Source: Bradyrhizobium stylosanthis
GTDB taxonomy: Bacteria; Pseudomonadota; Alphaproteobacteria; Rhizobiales; Xanthobacteraceae
Direction of reading: 5' to 3'
Assembly: GCF_001641335.1 (NCBI RefSeq)
Contig: NZ_LVEM01000001.1
Location: 2,047,333-2,111,332 of the forward strand
Length of the DNA: 64,000 nt
Positions within the stretch are counted from its first letter, which is position 1; each line of letters opens with the position of its first letter. A program made the position numbers and the translations under genes. Shown here piece after piece: positions 32,928 through 42,061 of the stretch. Below the pieces are notes generated by a model. The model worked only from the letters and a program-made list of their open reading frames with translations. It did not search any database and was not told where the DNA came from.

Positions 32928-34226
32928 CTACGCCTTCTTCAGCACCGAGACGAAGAACCCGTCGGTCCCCGTCCGCCGCGGCGTCATCAGCCACCCCTCC
33001 GGCGACTGCAGCGCTGCGTCCGCAAACGCCTCGGCCTTGTCCCAGAGCACGCTCGCGGTCTGCTCGGGCGGTACCACCGAAAACTCCGGATGGCGAGCGA
33101 CGAACGCCCTCACCTGCTCGCCGTTCTCTTCCGCCAGCACCGAGCAGGTGATGTAGGCGATGCGACCGCCCGCCTTCACCAGCGGAACCGCGCGCTCCAG
33201 CACCTCGGCCTGGTCGCGCAGGCGGATCTCCAGCGCGCCCGGGCGCATGCGCCATTTGGCGTCGGGGTTGCGGCGCCAGGTTCCCGTGCCCGTGCAGGGC
33301 GCGTCGATCACGACGAGGTCGGCGCTGCCGCTAATGTCCGAAAGCGGATCGACCTCGCCCTTGGGCGTGCGGATATCGGCATTGTGGACGCCGGCGCGCG
33401 ACAGGCGCTCGTGGATCGGGGCGAGCTGGCGCTTGTCGCGGTCGGTCGCGATCAGCCGGCCCTTGCCCTGCATCAGGGCAGCGAGCGCCAGCGTCTTGCC
33501 GCCGGCGCCGGCGCAGAGGTCGATCACCTGCTCACCGGGCTTTGCCGCGGCGAACTGGGCCGCAAGCTGCGATCCCTCATCCTGCACTTCAACGCCGCCC
33601 TTGATGAAATCCTCTTCGGCTTGGATGCCGGGATTGCGCGCATCGGCGGAAAGCTCGATGCGAAGGCCCGTTGCCGACCATGGCGACGGTTTCGCATGAA
33701 GATGAGCAAGCGCCTTCAGCACCTTGTCGCGATTGGATTTTAGCGTGTTGACGCGCAGATCGAGCGGAGCGCGGCTCGCCATCGCGGCGGCTTCCGCGGC
33801 GCGGTCCTCGCCGAACACCTTTGCGAGATACGGGTCGAGCCACTCGGGATAGTCGCCCGCGACGGGCGCCGGTGCGTCCTTGAGGGAGCGATGGCCGAGC
33901 GCCGCCTGCTCGGCCTCGGTCAGCGGCGACGGCGCAAAGCGGCTGCCGTCGAACATGGCGGACATCGTCGCCGCGTCCATCTCGCGCTCGAGGCGGAGCA
34001 TGCCGATCAGCCTGGCGCGCGCGGTGTCGGCGTCCATCAGCCAGGCGCTCGAGGCGTAGCGGCGCAGCACGTCCCAGACGAGGCCGGCGATCGCGGCGCG
34101 GTCGCCGGAGCCGGCGAAGCGGTGCGCGGTGCCCCACTCCTTCAGCGCCTTGGCCGCGGGCACGCGGTCCTTCTCGATGGTGTCGATCAGTTCAATGGCT
34201 GCGGACAGCCGGGCAGCGGGGGTCAT
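32928..34226 (-). CDS. rsmB: 16S rRNA cytosine-5 methyltransferase (RsmB/NOP family)
   Basis: A 432-residue protein: an N-terminal NusB-like RNA-binding region (about 1-140) and a SAM-dependent Rossmann domain with DLCAGAGGKTLALA, the DAPCTGTGTWRRNPDAKWR catalytic motif and the second-cysteine motif AYITCSVLAEENGEQ. RsmB methylates C967 of 16S rRNA. It lies between guaA and guaB, a neighbourhood often kept in alphaproteobacteria. Confidence 0.92.
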   Translation of the reverse strand: MTPAARLSAAIELIDTIEKDRVPAAKALKEWGTAHRFAGSGDRAAIAGLVWDVLRRYASSAWLMDADTARARLIGMLRLEREMDAATMSAMFDGSRFAPSPLTEAEQAALGHRSLKDAPAPVAGDYPEWLDPYLAKVFGEDRAAEAAAMASRAPLDLRVNTLKSNRDKVLKALAHLHAKPSPWSATGLRIELSADARNPGIQAEEDFIKGGVEVQDEGSQLAAQFAAAKPGEQVIDLCAGAGGKTLALAALMQGKGRLIATDRDKRQLAPIHERLSRAGVHNADIRTPKGEVDPLSDISGSADLVVIDAPCTGTGTWRRNPDAKWRMRPGALEIRLRDQAEVLERAVPLVKAGGRIAYITCSVLAEENGEQVRAFVARHPEFSVVPPEQTASVLWDKAEAFADAALQSPEGWLMTPRRTGTDGFFVSVLKKA

Positions 34227-34260
34227 TTGAATCTTTCAGATTAGATTGAGCGTATAAGGC

Positions 34261-34683
34261 TCAGATCACCAACAGCATTCTCAGCGCGAAGTAGATCCAC
34301 ATCGCGAGCAGCACCAGCACGCCGGCGAGCCAGATCGTGGAGCGGCGGCCGAGATCGTTGGAGGAGACGAACACGCCGGCATGGGCAAACCGCGTCACCA
34401 CGAACACCCAGGACATCAGCACGATGAAGAGATCGGCATGGCGCAGCGGCAGCGCCAGCGCGATCAGGACGTAGAACAGCACCGGCAGCTCGAACTGGTT
34501 GCGATAGCAATTGCCGATCTGGGTGGCGCCCTGGGGCCAGTTCGGCTCGCCGAGCGCGATGTCGCGGGCCTTGGTCTCGCCCGAGACCAGCGAGCGGCGG
34601 CGCGCGAAGGCCATGCCGAGCAGGAGCGCGAAGGTGAGACCGACCTGCACGAAGACAGGCAGCAGGACCATTTGGACGGACAT
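34261..34683 (-). CDS. MAPEG-family membrane protein
   Basis: A 140-residue protein with four hydrophobic segments and MAPEG markers: GEPNWPQGATQIGNCYRNQFELPVLFYVL and FVVTRFAHAGVFV. The family includes glutathione-dependent membrane enzymes; bacterial members are mostly uncharacterised. The start at 34683 begins the first hydrophobic segment; upstream in-frame residues are polar and unconserved. Confidence 0.85.
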   Translation of the reverse strand: MSVQMVLLPVFVQVGLTFALLLGMAFARRRSLVSGETKARDIALGEPNWPQGATQIGNCYRNQFELPVLFYVLIALALPLRHADLFIVLMSWVFVVTRFAHAGVFVSSNDLGRRSTIWLAGVLVLLAMWIYFALRMLLVI

Positions 34684-34841
34684 CGGAACTTTCCCGTAAG
34701 GCGTAACGCCGCGACCGTCATTAGCCGCGACTCCTGACGCTGACAATCAGCCAGTTGAACCGGTGTTCCCGCTTCTGCGACCAACCTGCGATTGTCTAAG
34801 CAATTTCCGCCCCTTTTCGGGGCACAAGGCGAGAGACCGCC

Positions 34842-35468
34842 ATGAACGGCTTGTTTGGCTCTTCGATCGGCTCCTGGGCAGAATCCGCTGACGGCCAGCT
34901 CGGCATCCTGATGTCGGCGCTGGCGGGCATCGCCACCGCGCTCGCGGTGGCGATGGCGATGACGGTCTATTTCCGCCTGAGCTACCGGAGCTGGCGCGAC
35001 GTCGCCAGGCACGGTCTTGCCACGCTCGCCGCGCTCGTCCTGCTCGTCTTTGCCGCCTACGACATGCGCCACGCCGCGCTCGCCTATCTCGGGCTCAATC
35101 CGTCCAAGCCGGCGGTCGAGTTCGAGATCCGCATGCCCCGGGAAACGCTGACGACCGTCAACGACAGCCAGATCGAGCTGCACACCGACCGCAACCAGAC
35201 GCTGGCGCTGGTGGACGGCGTGCGGGACCTCAACGACGGACGCGCGGTGCTGCGTGGCGCGGTCGCGCTCAACCACCGCACCGCGGACCGCGTACTGGTC
35301 GTGAACCTGCCCGGCAAGGGCACCTTCGAATTCCGCCTGCGCCTCGCCGCCGAGCCGCATCGCACCGTCGAGTTCGGCCCCTGGCACCTCGCCGACCGCA
35401 TCGCCTCGCCGGCGGCCGGCAGCATCGCGCCGCAGGATGCCTACACGATCCGCTATCGCGTGCTTTGA
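34842..35468 (+). CDS. Conserved membrane protein of unknown function
   Basis: A 208-residue protein not recognised at family level. Hydrophobic segments at about 20-45 and 60-82 are followed by a 120-residue extracytoplasmic portion with beta-rich pattern (VEFEIRMPRETLTTVNDSQIELHTDRNQ). It is followed four bases later by a Sel1-repeat gene, so the two are probably co-transcribed. GGCGAGAG precedes the ATG. Confidence 0.75.
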   Translation: MNGLFGSSIGSWAESADGQLGILMSALAGIATALAVAMAMTVYFRLSYRSWRDVARHGLATLAALVLLVFAAYDMRHAALAYLGLNPSKPAVEFEIRMPRETLTTVNDSQIELHTDRNQTLALVDGVRDLNDGRAVLRGAVALNHRTADRVLVVNLPGKGTFEFRLRLAAEPHRTVEFGPWHLADRIASPAAGSIAPQDAYTIRYRVL

Positions 35469-35471
35469 CCA

Positions 35472-36332
35472 ATGCCCCCTGGCAGATCCGGCGCGGCAAC
35501 GGCGTTTGCCTTCGCGGCCCTCCTTTGCTCCACAACGCTGTCGGCCATCGCCGCGCCAGCCGATATCGCCGCCTGTGACCGACTTGCGGCCCATCCGACC
35601 GATCCGGACAGGCCGGCCGATGTGAAGGGCACGCTCGACATCGCCGACGTCCCCGCCGCGCTGAAGGCGTGCAAGGCGGCGGCAGCTGCGTCCGATTCCC
35701 CACGCCGCATCTGGACCGAGCTCGGCCGCGCCCATGAATTCAACCGGCAGACCATCGAAGCCGCAAACGCCTATCGCAAGGCGGCCGACGCCGGCAGCTC
35801 CACCGCGATGGCCGGCCTCGGCGTGCTGCTGATCAACGGCAACGGCATCAGGAAGAACATCGCCGAAGGACGGACGCTGATCGAGAAGGCGGCGAATGCC
35901 GGCGATGTCGAAGGCATGATCAATCTCGGCTCGCTCTACGGTGCCGGTGTCGGCGGAAAGGCCGATGTCGCGATGGCGCGCAAATGGTACGCCAAAGCCG
36001 TCGAGGCGAATTCGAGCGAGGCGATGTATCAGCTCGGCTTGATGACGCAGGACGGCGACGGCGGGCCGAAAGACGATGTCGCCGCCAGGGCGCTGTTCGA
36101 AAAAGCCGCCGCGCTCGATCACGCGGATGCGCTGGAGCGGCTGGGTGCCTATGCCGAAGCCGGCCGTGCCGGCGAGAAGGACGCCAAGGCCGCCATCGCC
36201 TATTACAGGCGCGCTGCCGCGCTCGGCAATGAGGATGCCGGCAAGGCGCTGGAGCGCCTGCGCTGTCCGTACGTGCTCAAAGACCTCCGCGATGGCAAAC
36301 GCGCCGGGCGGATTTGTTTCGACGGCGGATAG
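35472..36332 (+). CDS. Exported Sel1-repeat protein
   Basis: A 286-residue protein with a signal peptide (about 1-30, ending SAIAAPA) and at least four Sel1-like TPR repeats, e.g. AANAYRKAADAGSSTAMAGLGVL, GRTLIEKAANAGDVEGMINLGSLY, ARKWYAKAVEANSSEAMYQLGLM, and ARALFEKAAALDHADALERLGAY. Sel1 proteins mediate protein-protein contacts. Four bases after the preceding membrane protein gene. Partner unknown. Confidence 0.87.
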   Translation: MPPGRSGAATAFAFAALLCSTTLSAIAAPADIAACDRLAAHPTDPDRPADVKGTLDIADVPAALKACKAAAAASDSPRRIWTELGRAHEFNRQTIEAANAYRKAADAGSSTAMAGLGVLLINGNGIRKNIAEGRTLIEKAANAGDVEGMINLGSLYGAGVGGKADVAMARKWYAKAVEANSSEAMYQLGLMTQDGDGGPKDDVAARALFEKAAALDHADALERLGAYAEAGRAGEKDAKAAIAYYRRAAALGNEDAGKALERLRCPYVLKDLRDGKRAGRICFDGG

Positions 36333-36438
36333 ATTCCTCGTCGCCTGCTTCAGACGTTGTCTGCTTTAAACTTTGTTCGAGCGCGGATGACGCGCGCGCG
36401 TCATCGTTCCGACAAGCGAGCACGGATATGCTGATGCC

Positions 36439-37281
36439 ATGTCCGAATTTCGCCTCACGCAGATTTCCGACACGCATCTCGGCCGGCGCTTTCCCGGCCT
36501 GATCGCAAACTGCCACGCGGTCTGCGAGTACATCGACACGGAGCGGCCCGATCTCGTCGTCAACACCGGCGATGTCTCTTTCGACGGGCCGAGCGGCCGC
36601 GACGATGTCGTCTTCGCGAAGGGCCTGCACGACGCCCTGCCCGTTCCCTGCCGCTACCTTCCCGGCAATCACGACATCGGCGACAATCCGACCGCGATCG
36701 GGCCGGCGCCGAAGCCGCCGGTCACGGAAGCGCACCGAGCGCAGTTCTGCGAGATCATCGGCGAAGATCATTGGTCGTTCGAGGCCGCCGGCTGGTGCTT
36801 CATCGGCCTCAACACGCTGGTGATGAATTCAGGCCTCGCCTTCGAGGCCGGGCAATTCGACTGGCTGTCTCAGGAAATCTCGCGCGTGAACGGCAGGCCG
36901 GTCGCGCTGTTCCTGCACAAGCCGCTATTCCTCAACCTCCCCGACGATCCAGAGACGCCCGAGACCTCGATCCGCTACGTGCCGCAGCCGGCGCGCGCGC
37001 GGCTGATCGAGATGTTCGCGCCTATCGACCTGCGCCTCATCGCCAGCGGCCACGTGCATCAGCGGCGCGACTTCACCTTCCGCCACACCCGCCACGTCTG
37101 GGCGCCGTCCGTTGGCTTCAGGATCAACGACGCGCGTCAGGACCGCATCGCGATCAAGGAGACCGGCTTCGTCGAGTATCGCTTCCGGCCCGACAGTCTC
37201 GAGGTCCGCCACCTCAGGGCTGCAGGTCAGGCCGATATCGACATCGAGGAAGTGCTCGCCCAGATGGGCGGCGAGCACTAG
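36439..37281 (+). CDS. Calcineurin-like metallophosphoesterase
   Basis: A 280-residue cytoplasmic phosphoesterase with all five metal-binding blocks: ISDTHLGRR, NTGDVSFDGPS, PGNHDIGDN, LFLHKPLF and SGHVHQRRD. The family includes cyclic-AMP phosphodiesterases (CpdA-like) and other phosphodiesterases; substrate cannot be fixed. Stands alone between the Sel1 gene and the LacI-type operator. Confidence 0.88.
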   Translation: MSEFRLTQISDTHLGRRFPGLIANCHAVCEYIDTERPDLVVNTGDVSFDGPSGRDDVVFAKGLHDALPVPCRYLPGNHDIGDNPTAIGPAPKPPVTEAHRAQFCEIIGEDHWSFEAAGWCFIGLNTLVMNSGLAFEAGQFDWLSQEISRVNGRPVALFLHKPLFLNLPDDPETPETSIRYVPQPARARLIEMFAPIDLRLIASGHVHQRRDFTFRHTRHVWAPSVGFRINDARQDRIAIKETGFVEYRFRPDSLEVRHLRAAGQADIDIEEVLAQMGGEH

Positions 37282-37374
37282 CTCGATCCGCGACCAGCTC
37301 AATCTGGCGGCAGATACCCTTATCTAATTACCTATTTGCATCGAACTTGTCCCCATACTGGTTAGATTTGGCTG
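37282..37374 (+). promoter_or_regulatory. Probable promoter of the amino-acid importer operon
   Basis: An AT-rich tract (CTTATCTAATTACCTATTTG) with a TTGCAT at 37336-37341 that could be a -35 element; no certain -10 is seen. It precedes the LacI-type palindrome, so a bound repressor at 37375-37390 would block initiation or early elongation. Confidence 0.4.
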
Positions 37375-37390
37375 ATGACAACGTTGTCAT
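37375..37390. promoter_or_regulatory. Perfect 16-bp palindrome, LacI-type operator
   Basis: ATGACAACGTTGTCAT is a perfect palindrome with the central CG typical of LacI-family operators, 50 bases before the first gene of the amino-acid importer operon and just after an AT-rich promoter-like tract. The LacI regulator at 43234-44298, at the other end of the same gene set, is the likely partner. Confidence 0.75.
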
Positions 37391-37439
37391 TCAGACATAT
37401 CGTGACCTGAGCGGTCAAAAGGCCGCCGAGGGAGCGACG

Positions 37440-38732
37440 ATGCAGTTCTTGTCCCCAAGGGATAGCCGCCTTTCGACGACCACGCGGGGCATCCCCCTGG
37501 TCGATGGCCTCGCCACCGAGGACGTCGGCAGCCAGCGCTGGTCACCGTCGCGCGGCGATCTCGCGCTGCCCGCCCTTACCCTCGATGAAGCCGCCTTCGG
37601 AGCCAACCGCGACCTCTTCCTGAATTGGTGCAGGAGCGCCGGCGTTGCCGTCGCGCCGCACGCTAAGACGCCGATGTCGCCGGAGCTGGCGCGCTCGCTG
37701 CGCGCAGCCGGCGCCTGGGGCACGACGGTCGCGAACATCCAGCAGGCCGCGGTGCTGCTCGCGAGCGGCGAGCGCCGCCTGTTGCTGGCCAACCAGATCG
37801 GCGGGCTCGCAGCCGGCCGGCGGCTCGGTGCACTGCTGAGCGCCTATGGCGATGTCGACTTTCACGCCTTCGCGGACTCGCCCGCGGCGGTCGCAGCGCT
37901 CGCCGAAGCCGCGCGCATCGCCGGACGCAGCGAGCTCTCCGTGCTGGTCGAGCTCGGTGCGGGCCGTGCCGGCGCGCGCGATCCCGCCGCGGTCGCGGCC
38001 ACGATCGCGGCCATACTGAGCGCCGACCGGCTCGTGCTCGGCGGCGTCGCGACCTATGAGGGCGCAGCCGCAACATCCGATGCCGAGGCGACGCTGCGCG
38101 CGATCGCGACGCTGCTGGAGCGCACCGTCGAGGCCTTCGCGCTGGTACGTGCCACCGTCCCGCAACGGCCGCTGATCATCAGCGCCGGCGGCTCGGCCTA
38201 TTTCGACATCGTCGCGCGCGCGCTGGCGCCGGTCGCCCAGGCGGACGGCAACGCCATCGTCCTGCTGCGCTCGGGCGCGCTGTTCTTCGCCGATCACGGC
38301 ATCTATGCCCGCGCTTTCGCCGACATCGATCGGCGCGGCGGCCTGCTCGTCGACGGCCTGCACCACTCCGCCGCCAAAAGCTTTCGTCCCGCGCTGACGC
38401 TCTGGGCCGAGGTGCTGTCGCGGCCCGAGGCCGGGCTTGCGATCGCGGGCTTCGGCATGCGCGATGCGTCGTTCGATCAGGGATTGCCCCTGCCCTTGCG
38501 CGTCTTCCGCGACGGCGTCGAGCAGCAGGGGCTCGCCGCTCAGCTGGCCGTGACCCGCCTCAATGATCAGCATGCGTTCCTCTCCGTTGCGCCCGAAGCC
38601 GCGCTCGCTGTCGGCGACATCATCGCCTTCGGCATCTCGCATCCCTGCACCTGTCTCGACCGCTGGAGCGTCGTCCTCGGCCTCGACGCCGACGGCGTCG
38701 TGACGCGCGCCTTCCCAACCCAGTTCGGCTGA
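37440..38732 (+). CDS. PLP-dependent D-threonine aldolase/D-serine dehydratase-like enzyme
   Basis: A 430-residue fold-type III PLP protein. The PLP lysine is likely K76 in VAPHAKTPMSPEL; LVELGAGRAG, GVATYEGA, SAGGSAYFDIV, LRSGALFFADHG follow, and a C-terminal zinc-type H401-x-C403 motif (SHPCTCLDRW) resembles D-serine dehydratase/D-threonine aldolase C-domains. It starts after GAGGGAG and is followed 11 bases later by an amino-acid importer, so it probably degrades a D-amino acid or beta-hydroxy amino acid brought in by that importer. A paralogue of the same fold lies at 58035-59114. Confidence 0.85.
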   Translation: MQFLSPRDSRLSTTTRGIPLVDGLATEDVGSQRWSPSRGDLALPALTLDEAAFGANRDLFLNWCRSAGVAVAPHAKTPMSPELARSLRAAGAWGTTVANIQQAAVLLASGERRLLLANQIGGLAAGRRLGALLSAYGDVDFHAFADSPAAVAALAEAARIAGRSELSVLVELGAGRAGARDPAAVAATIAAILSADRLVLGGVATYEGAAATSDAEATLRAIATLLERTVEAFALVRATVPQRPLIISAGGSAYFDIVARALAPVAQADGNAIVLLRSGALFFADHGIYARAFADIDRRGGLLVDGLHHSAAKSFRPALTLWAEVLSRPEAGLAIAGFGMRDASFDQGLPLPLRVFRDGVEQQGLAAQLAVTRLNDQHAFLSVAPEAALAVGDIIAFGISHPCTCLDRWSVVLGLDADGVVTRAFPTQFG

Positions 38733-38743
38733 AAGCGGGCGCG

Positions 38744-39403
38744 ATGAATTTCCTGCCGCTGTGGCGCTATCAGAACCAGCTCATCGACGGCGCCATCGTC
38801 ACGCTGGAGTTGACGGTGATCTCGGCGCTGGCCGGCCTCGTGATCGGCATCGCCGGCGCGGTCGCGCTAAAGGGGCGCATCACGCCGCTGCGCTGGCTGG
38901 TGCGCGGGTATATCGAGCTGTTCCGCAACACGCCGTCGCTGATCCAGATATTCATCGTCTTCTTTGTGCTGCCGAGCTTCGGGTTGAAGCTGCCGGCGTT
39001 CGAAGCCGCTTGCGTCGCGCTGTCGCTTTATTTCGGGGCCTATTCGGTCGAGATCATCCGCGCCGGCCTCGATTCCATTCCGCGCAGCCAGATCGAGGCC
39101 GGCCAGTGCCTCGGGCTCTCGGGCTGGCAGGTGTTCCGCCACATCATCTTGCCGCCGGCGCTGCGCAACGCCTATCCCGCCGTGACCAGCCAGTTCGTGC
39201 TGCTGCTGCTCGGCACCTCGCTCGCCTCCCAGGTCGCCACCGATGAGCTGTTTCACGTCGCCGGCTTCATCGAGAGCCGCACCTATCGCAGCTTCGAGGT
39301 CTATGCGGTGATCTGCGCGGTCTATTTCGCGATGGCGATGTCGTTCAAGGCGCTGTTCGCCATCATCAGCCTGGCCGCCTTCCGCTGGCCGCGGCGGCGC
39401 TGA
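38744..39403 (+). CDS. Amino-acid ABC transporter permease 1 (HisM/GlnP type)
   Basis: A 219-residue polar-amino-acid permease with five hydrophobic segments. Family markers: LTVISALAGLVIGIAG, ELFRNTPSLIQIFIVFF, and the EAA loop SIPRSQIEAGQCLGLSGWQVFRHIILP. Pairs with the next permease. Part of the operon behind the LacI-type operator. Confidence 0.92.
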   Translation: MNFLPLWRYQNQLIDGAIVTLELTVISALAGLVIGIAGAVALKGRITPLRWLVRGYIELFRNTPSLIQIFIVFFVLPSFGLKLPAFEAACVALSLYFGAYSVEIIRAGLDSIPRSQIEAGQCLGLSGWQVFRHIILPPALRNAYPAVTSQFVLLLLGTSLASQVATDELFHVAGFIESRTYRSFEVYAVICAVYFAMAMSFKALFAIISLAAFRWPRRR

Positions 39404-39413
39404 GGGACAGGCC

Positions 39414-40064
39414 ATGCGATCCTTCTCCCTCATCGATTTCGTCTCGCTATTCACAGCACTGCGCTGGACCGTCGCGCTCGTCGTGCTCGCGCTGCTCTTC
39501 GGTGCGCCGCTGGCGCTCGGGCTCGCCATGGGCCGCATCAGCCGCTTTGCCGGGCTGCGCTGGACGATGGCCGCACTCATTCAGGTGATCCAGAGCGTGC
39601 CGCTGCTCGGCCTCCTGTTCTTCTTCTATTTCGGCATGCCGGTGTTCCTGGGAATCCAGGTGCCGGCGCTCGTTGCCGTGACCGTCGCCTACACGCTCTA
39701 CACCGCGGCGTTCCTCGGCGAGATCTGGCGCGGCGGACTGGAAGCGGTGAAGCAGGCGCAATGGGAGGCCGGCGCCTGCCTCGGCCTCTCCGCCTGGCAG
39801 CAGTTCCGCCACATCATCGCGCCGCAGGCGCTGCGGCTGTCGCTGCCGCCGACCGTCGGCTTCCTGGTGCAGCTCATCAAGGGCACCTCGCTCGCCTCCA
39901 TTCTCGGCTTCGTCGAGCTCGCCCGCGCAGGGCAAGTGGTGAGCGCGGCGACGTTCCAGCCGCTGCTCACCTATGCGCTGGTCGCTGCGATCTATTTCGC
40001 GCTGTGCCTGCCGCTCACGCTCTGGTCCCGCTCCCTGGAGGCCCGCCTCGATGGCTCTCGTTGA
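39414..40064 (+). CDS. Amino-acid ABC transporter permease 2 (HisM/GlnP type)
   Basis: A 216-residue permease with the same fold: LGLAMGRISRFAGLRW, IQSVPLLGLLFFFYFG, EAA loop EAVKQAQWEAGACLGLSAW, then FRHIIAPQALRLS. Its end overlaps the ATPase start by 14 bases, so the transporter parts are translationally coupled. Confidence 0.92.
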   Translation: MRSFSLIDFVSLFTALRWTVALVVLALLFGAPLALGLAMGRISRFAGLRWTMAALIQVIQSVPLLGLLFFFYFGMPVFLGIQVPALVAVTVAYTLYTAAFLGEIWRGGLEAVKQAQWEAGACLGLSAWQQFRHIIAPQALRLSLPPTVGFLVQLIKGTSLASILGFVELARAGQVVSAATFQPLLTYALVAAIYFALCLPLTLWSRSLEARLDGSR

Positions 40065-40779
40065 AATCCGCGACGTGCACAAGACATTCGGCAAGGTCGA
40101 GGTGCTCAAGGGCGTCTCGCTCGATGTCGAGGAAGGCGAGATCGTCACCATCATCGGCCGCTCCGGCTCGGGCAAGTCCACGCTGCTCCGCTGCATCAAC
40201 GCGCTGGAGAGCGTCGACACCGGCGAGATCCGGGTCGAGGGCCAGAAGGTCCACGCCAAGATGCCGGACCTGAAGAAATTCCGTCAGCGCGTCGGCATCG
40301 TGTTCCAGGCCTTCAATTTGTTTCCGCATCTGAAGGTCGAGCGCAACATCACGCTGGCCCCCCTCCTCACCGGCCGCATCGACAAGGCGAAAGCACGGGC
40401 GCTGGCAGAGGACGTGCTGACCCGGGTCGGCCTCGCCGACAAGATCGACGCCTGGCCGGAACAGCTCTCCGGCGGCCAACAGCAGCGTGTCGCCATCGCG
40501 CGATGCCTGGCCATGGCGCCTCACCTCATGCTGTTCGACGAGGTGACCTCGGCGCTCGACCCCGAGCTCGTCGGCGAAGTCCTGAAGGTGATGGAGGCGA
40601 TGGCGAAGCAAGGCATGACCATGATCCTCGTTACCCACGAGATGGGCTTTGCCCGCAACGTCGCCAACCGCATCGTCTTCATGCACCAGGGCCGCGTCTG
40701 GGAACAGGGACCGCCGGCCAAACTGTTCGCCAATCCTGAGACACCCGAACTCGCAAGCTTCATCGCATCCGCCAAGTAA
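40051..40779 (+). CDS. Amino-acid ABC transporter ATP-binding protein (GlnQ/HisP type)
   Basis: A 242-residue ATPase: Walker [11 protein letters not shown]-loop [16 protein letters not shown], signature [17 protein letters not shown], Walker [21 protein letters not shown], switch [14 protein letters not shown]. The [11 protein letters not shown] wording is typical of polar amino-acid importers. The ATG at 40051 starts the first strand and overlaps the upstream gene. Confidence 0.94.
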   Translation: MALVEIRDVHKTFGKVEVLKGVSLDVEEGEIVTIIGRSGSGKSTLLRCINALESVDTGEIRVEGQKVHAKMPDLKKFRQRVGIVFQAFNLFPHLKVERNITLAPLLTGRIDKAKARALAEDVLTRVGLADKIDAWPEQLSGGQQQRVAIARCLAMAPHLMLFDEVTSALDPELVGEVLKVMEAMAKQGMTMILVTHEMGFARNVANRIVFMHQGRVWEQGPPAKLFANPETPELASFIASAK

Positions 40780-40805
40780 CCACTTCCCCCTTCAAGGAGA
40801 GCGTC

Positions 40806-41603
40806 ATGAGACAATTGAAGTCCCTCTTCACCATCGCGGCGACGGCCCTCGCCGTCCTTGCCGCGCCAAACCTTGCCAAGGCCGACAAGCTCCAGGACGT
40901 GCTCGGCTCCGGCAAGATCCGCGTCGGCATTCTCACCGATGCCGCGCCCTGGGGCTTCAAGGACGACAAGGGCGAGATCGCCGGCCTCGACGCCGATCTC
41001 GCCAAGCTGATCGCCGCCGACATGGGCGTGAAGCTCGAGCTGGTGCCGGTGACGGGCGCCGCGCGCATCCCGAGCCTGCTCTCCGACAAGATCGACATGC
41101 TGATCGCCGGTCTCGGCGCGACGCCCGAGCGTGCCCAGCAGGTGATGTTCTCGCAGCCCTATGCGGTGGTGAATCTCGGCGTCTATGGCGCGAAATCGCT
41201 GCCCTCCGCCACCGGAAAGAAGCCGGACAATCTCGACGGCCGCAGCGTTGCCGTCGCCAAGGGCTCGACGCTCGACGTCTGGCTCACCGACAACGCGCCG
41301 AAGGTGAAGCTGGTGCGCTTCGAGGACACGCCGGCCGCACTTGCCGCGTTTCTCGCAGGACAAGCCGACACCTTTGCGGAGAACAGCGCCATCGCGCTGA
41401 AGGTCCAGGACCAGAATCCGACCAAGGAGGTCGAGCTGAAGTTCCTGATCCGCCAGTCGCCAGCCCATGTCGGCGTGCGCCAGGGCGAGCAGAACCTGCT
41501 CAACTGGATCAACACCGACATCTTCTTCAACAAGCTGAACGGCAAGCTCGGCGCCCTGCAGCTGAAATGGTTCAAGGAAGAACAGTCGCTGCCGACGCTG
41601 TAG
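40806..41603 (+). CDS. Periplasmic amino-acid-binding protein
   Basis: A 265-residue solute-binding protein of family 3 with a signal peptide (about 1-27, ending NLAKA). Motifs: GKIRVGILTDAAPWGFKDDKGEIAG, DADLAKLIAADMGVKLELVPV, RIPSLLSDKIDMLIAGL, and the ligand-binding GATPERAQQVMFSQPY. Ligand class polar amino acid or ectoine-like; specificity not readable. AAGGAGAGCGTC precedes the ATG. Confidence 0.92.
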   Translation: MRQLKSLFTIAATALAVLAAPNLAKADKLQDVLGSGKIRVGILTDAAPWGFKDDKGEIAGLDADLAKLIAADMGVKLELVPVTGAARIPSLLSDKIDMLIAGLGATPERAQQVMFSQPYAVVNLGVYGAKSLPSATGKKPDNLDGRSVAVAKGSTLDVWLTDNAPKVKLVRFEDTPAALAAFLAGQADTFAENSAIALKVQDQNPTKEVELKFLIRQSPAHVGVRQGEQNLLNWINTDIFFNKLNGKLGALQLKWFKEEQSLPTL

Positions 41604-41654
41604 GCCGACATGCTCCCGCGCTTGTCGCGGGAGCACTCACGAGGAGACTTTCAG

Positions 41655-41999
41655 ATGATCAAACGTTACGTCGTCGGCTCGCGCATGAGCCAGGCCGTCG
41701 CCGCCGGCGGCATGGTGCACATCGCAGGCCAGGTCGCCGATGACCGCAAGGCCGGCATCGTGTCGCAGACCCAGCAGGTGCTGGCCAAGATCGACGCGCT
41801 CCTGAAGGAAGCGGGCTCCGATCGCTCCAGGCTGATCGCGGTCAACGTCTTCCTGCCGCATATCACCGACTTCGACACCATGAACTCGGTCTACGACGGC
41901 TGGATCGATCCGGCCAATCCGCCGGCGCGCGCCTGCGTCGAAGCCCGTCTCGCCGATCCCGATCTGCGCGTCGAGATGACCGCAGTCGCGCTGCTGTAG
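41655..41999 (+). CDS. RidA-family (YjgF/YER057c) deaminase-like protein
   Basis: A 114-residue RidA-family protein: AVAAGGMVHIAGQVADD, VLAKIDALLKEAGSDRSRLIAVNVFLPHITDFDTMNSVYDGW, and the conserved PPARACVEARLADPDLRVEMTAVA with its arginine and glutamate. RidA hydrolyses reactive enamine/imine products of PLP dehydratases, which fits the PLP enzyme at the head of this operon. The ATG at 41655 follows GAGGAGAC. Confidence 0.9.
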   Translation: MIKRYVVGSRMSQAVAAGGMVHIAGQVADDRKAGIVSQTQQVLAKIDALLKEAGSDRSRLIAVNVFLPHITDFDTMNSVYDGWIDPANPPARACVEARLADPDLRVEMTAVALL

Positions 42000-42061
42000 C
42001 AGCATCGCTCTTCCTTCAACTTTCGGCCGGCGTCGGCAACGACGCGGCCCCGAGGCAAGCC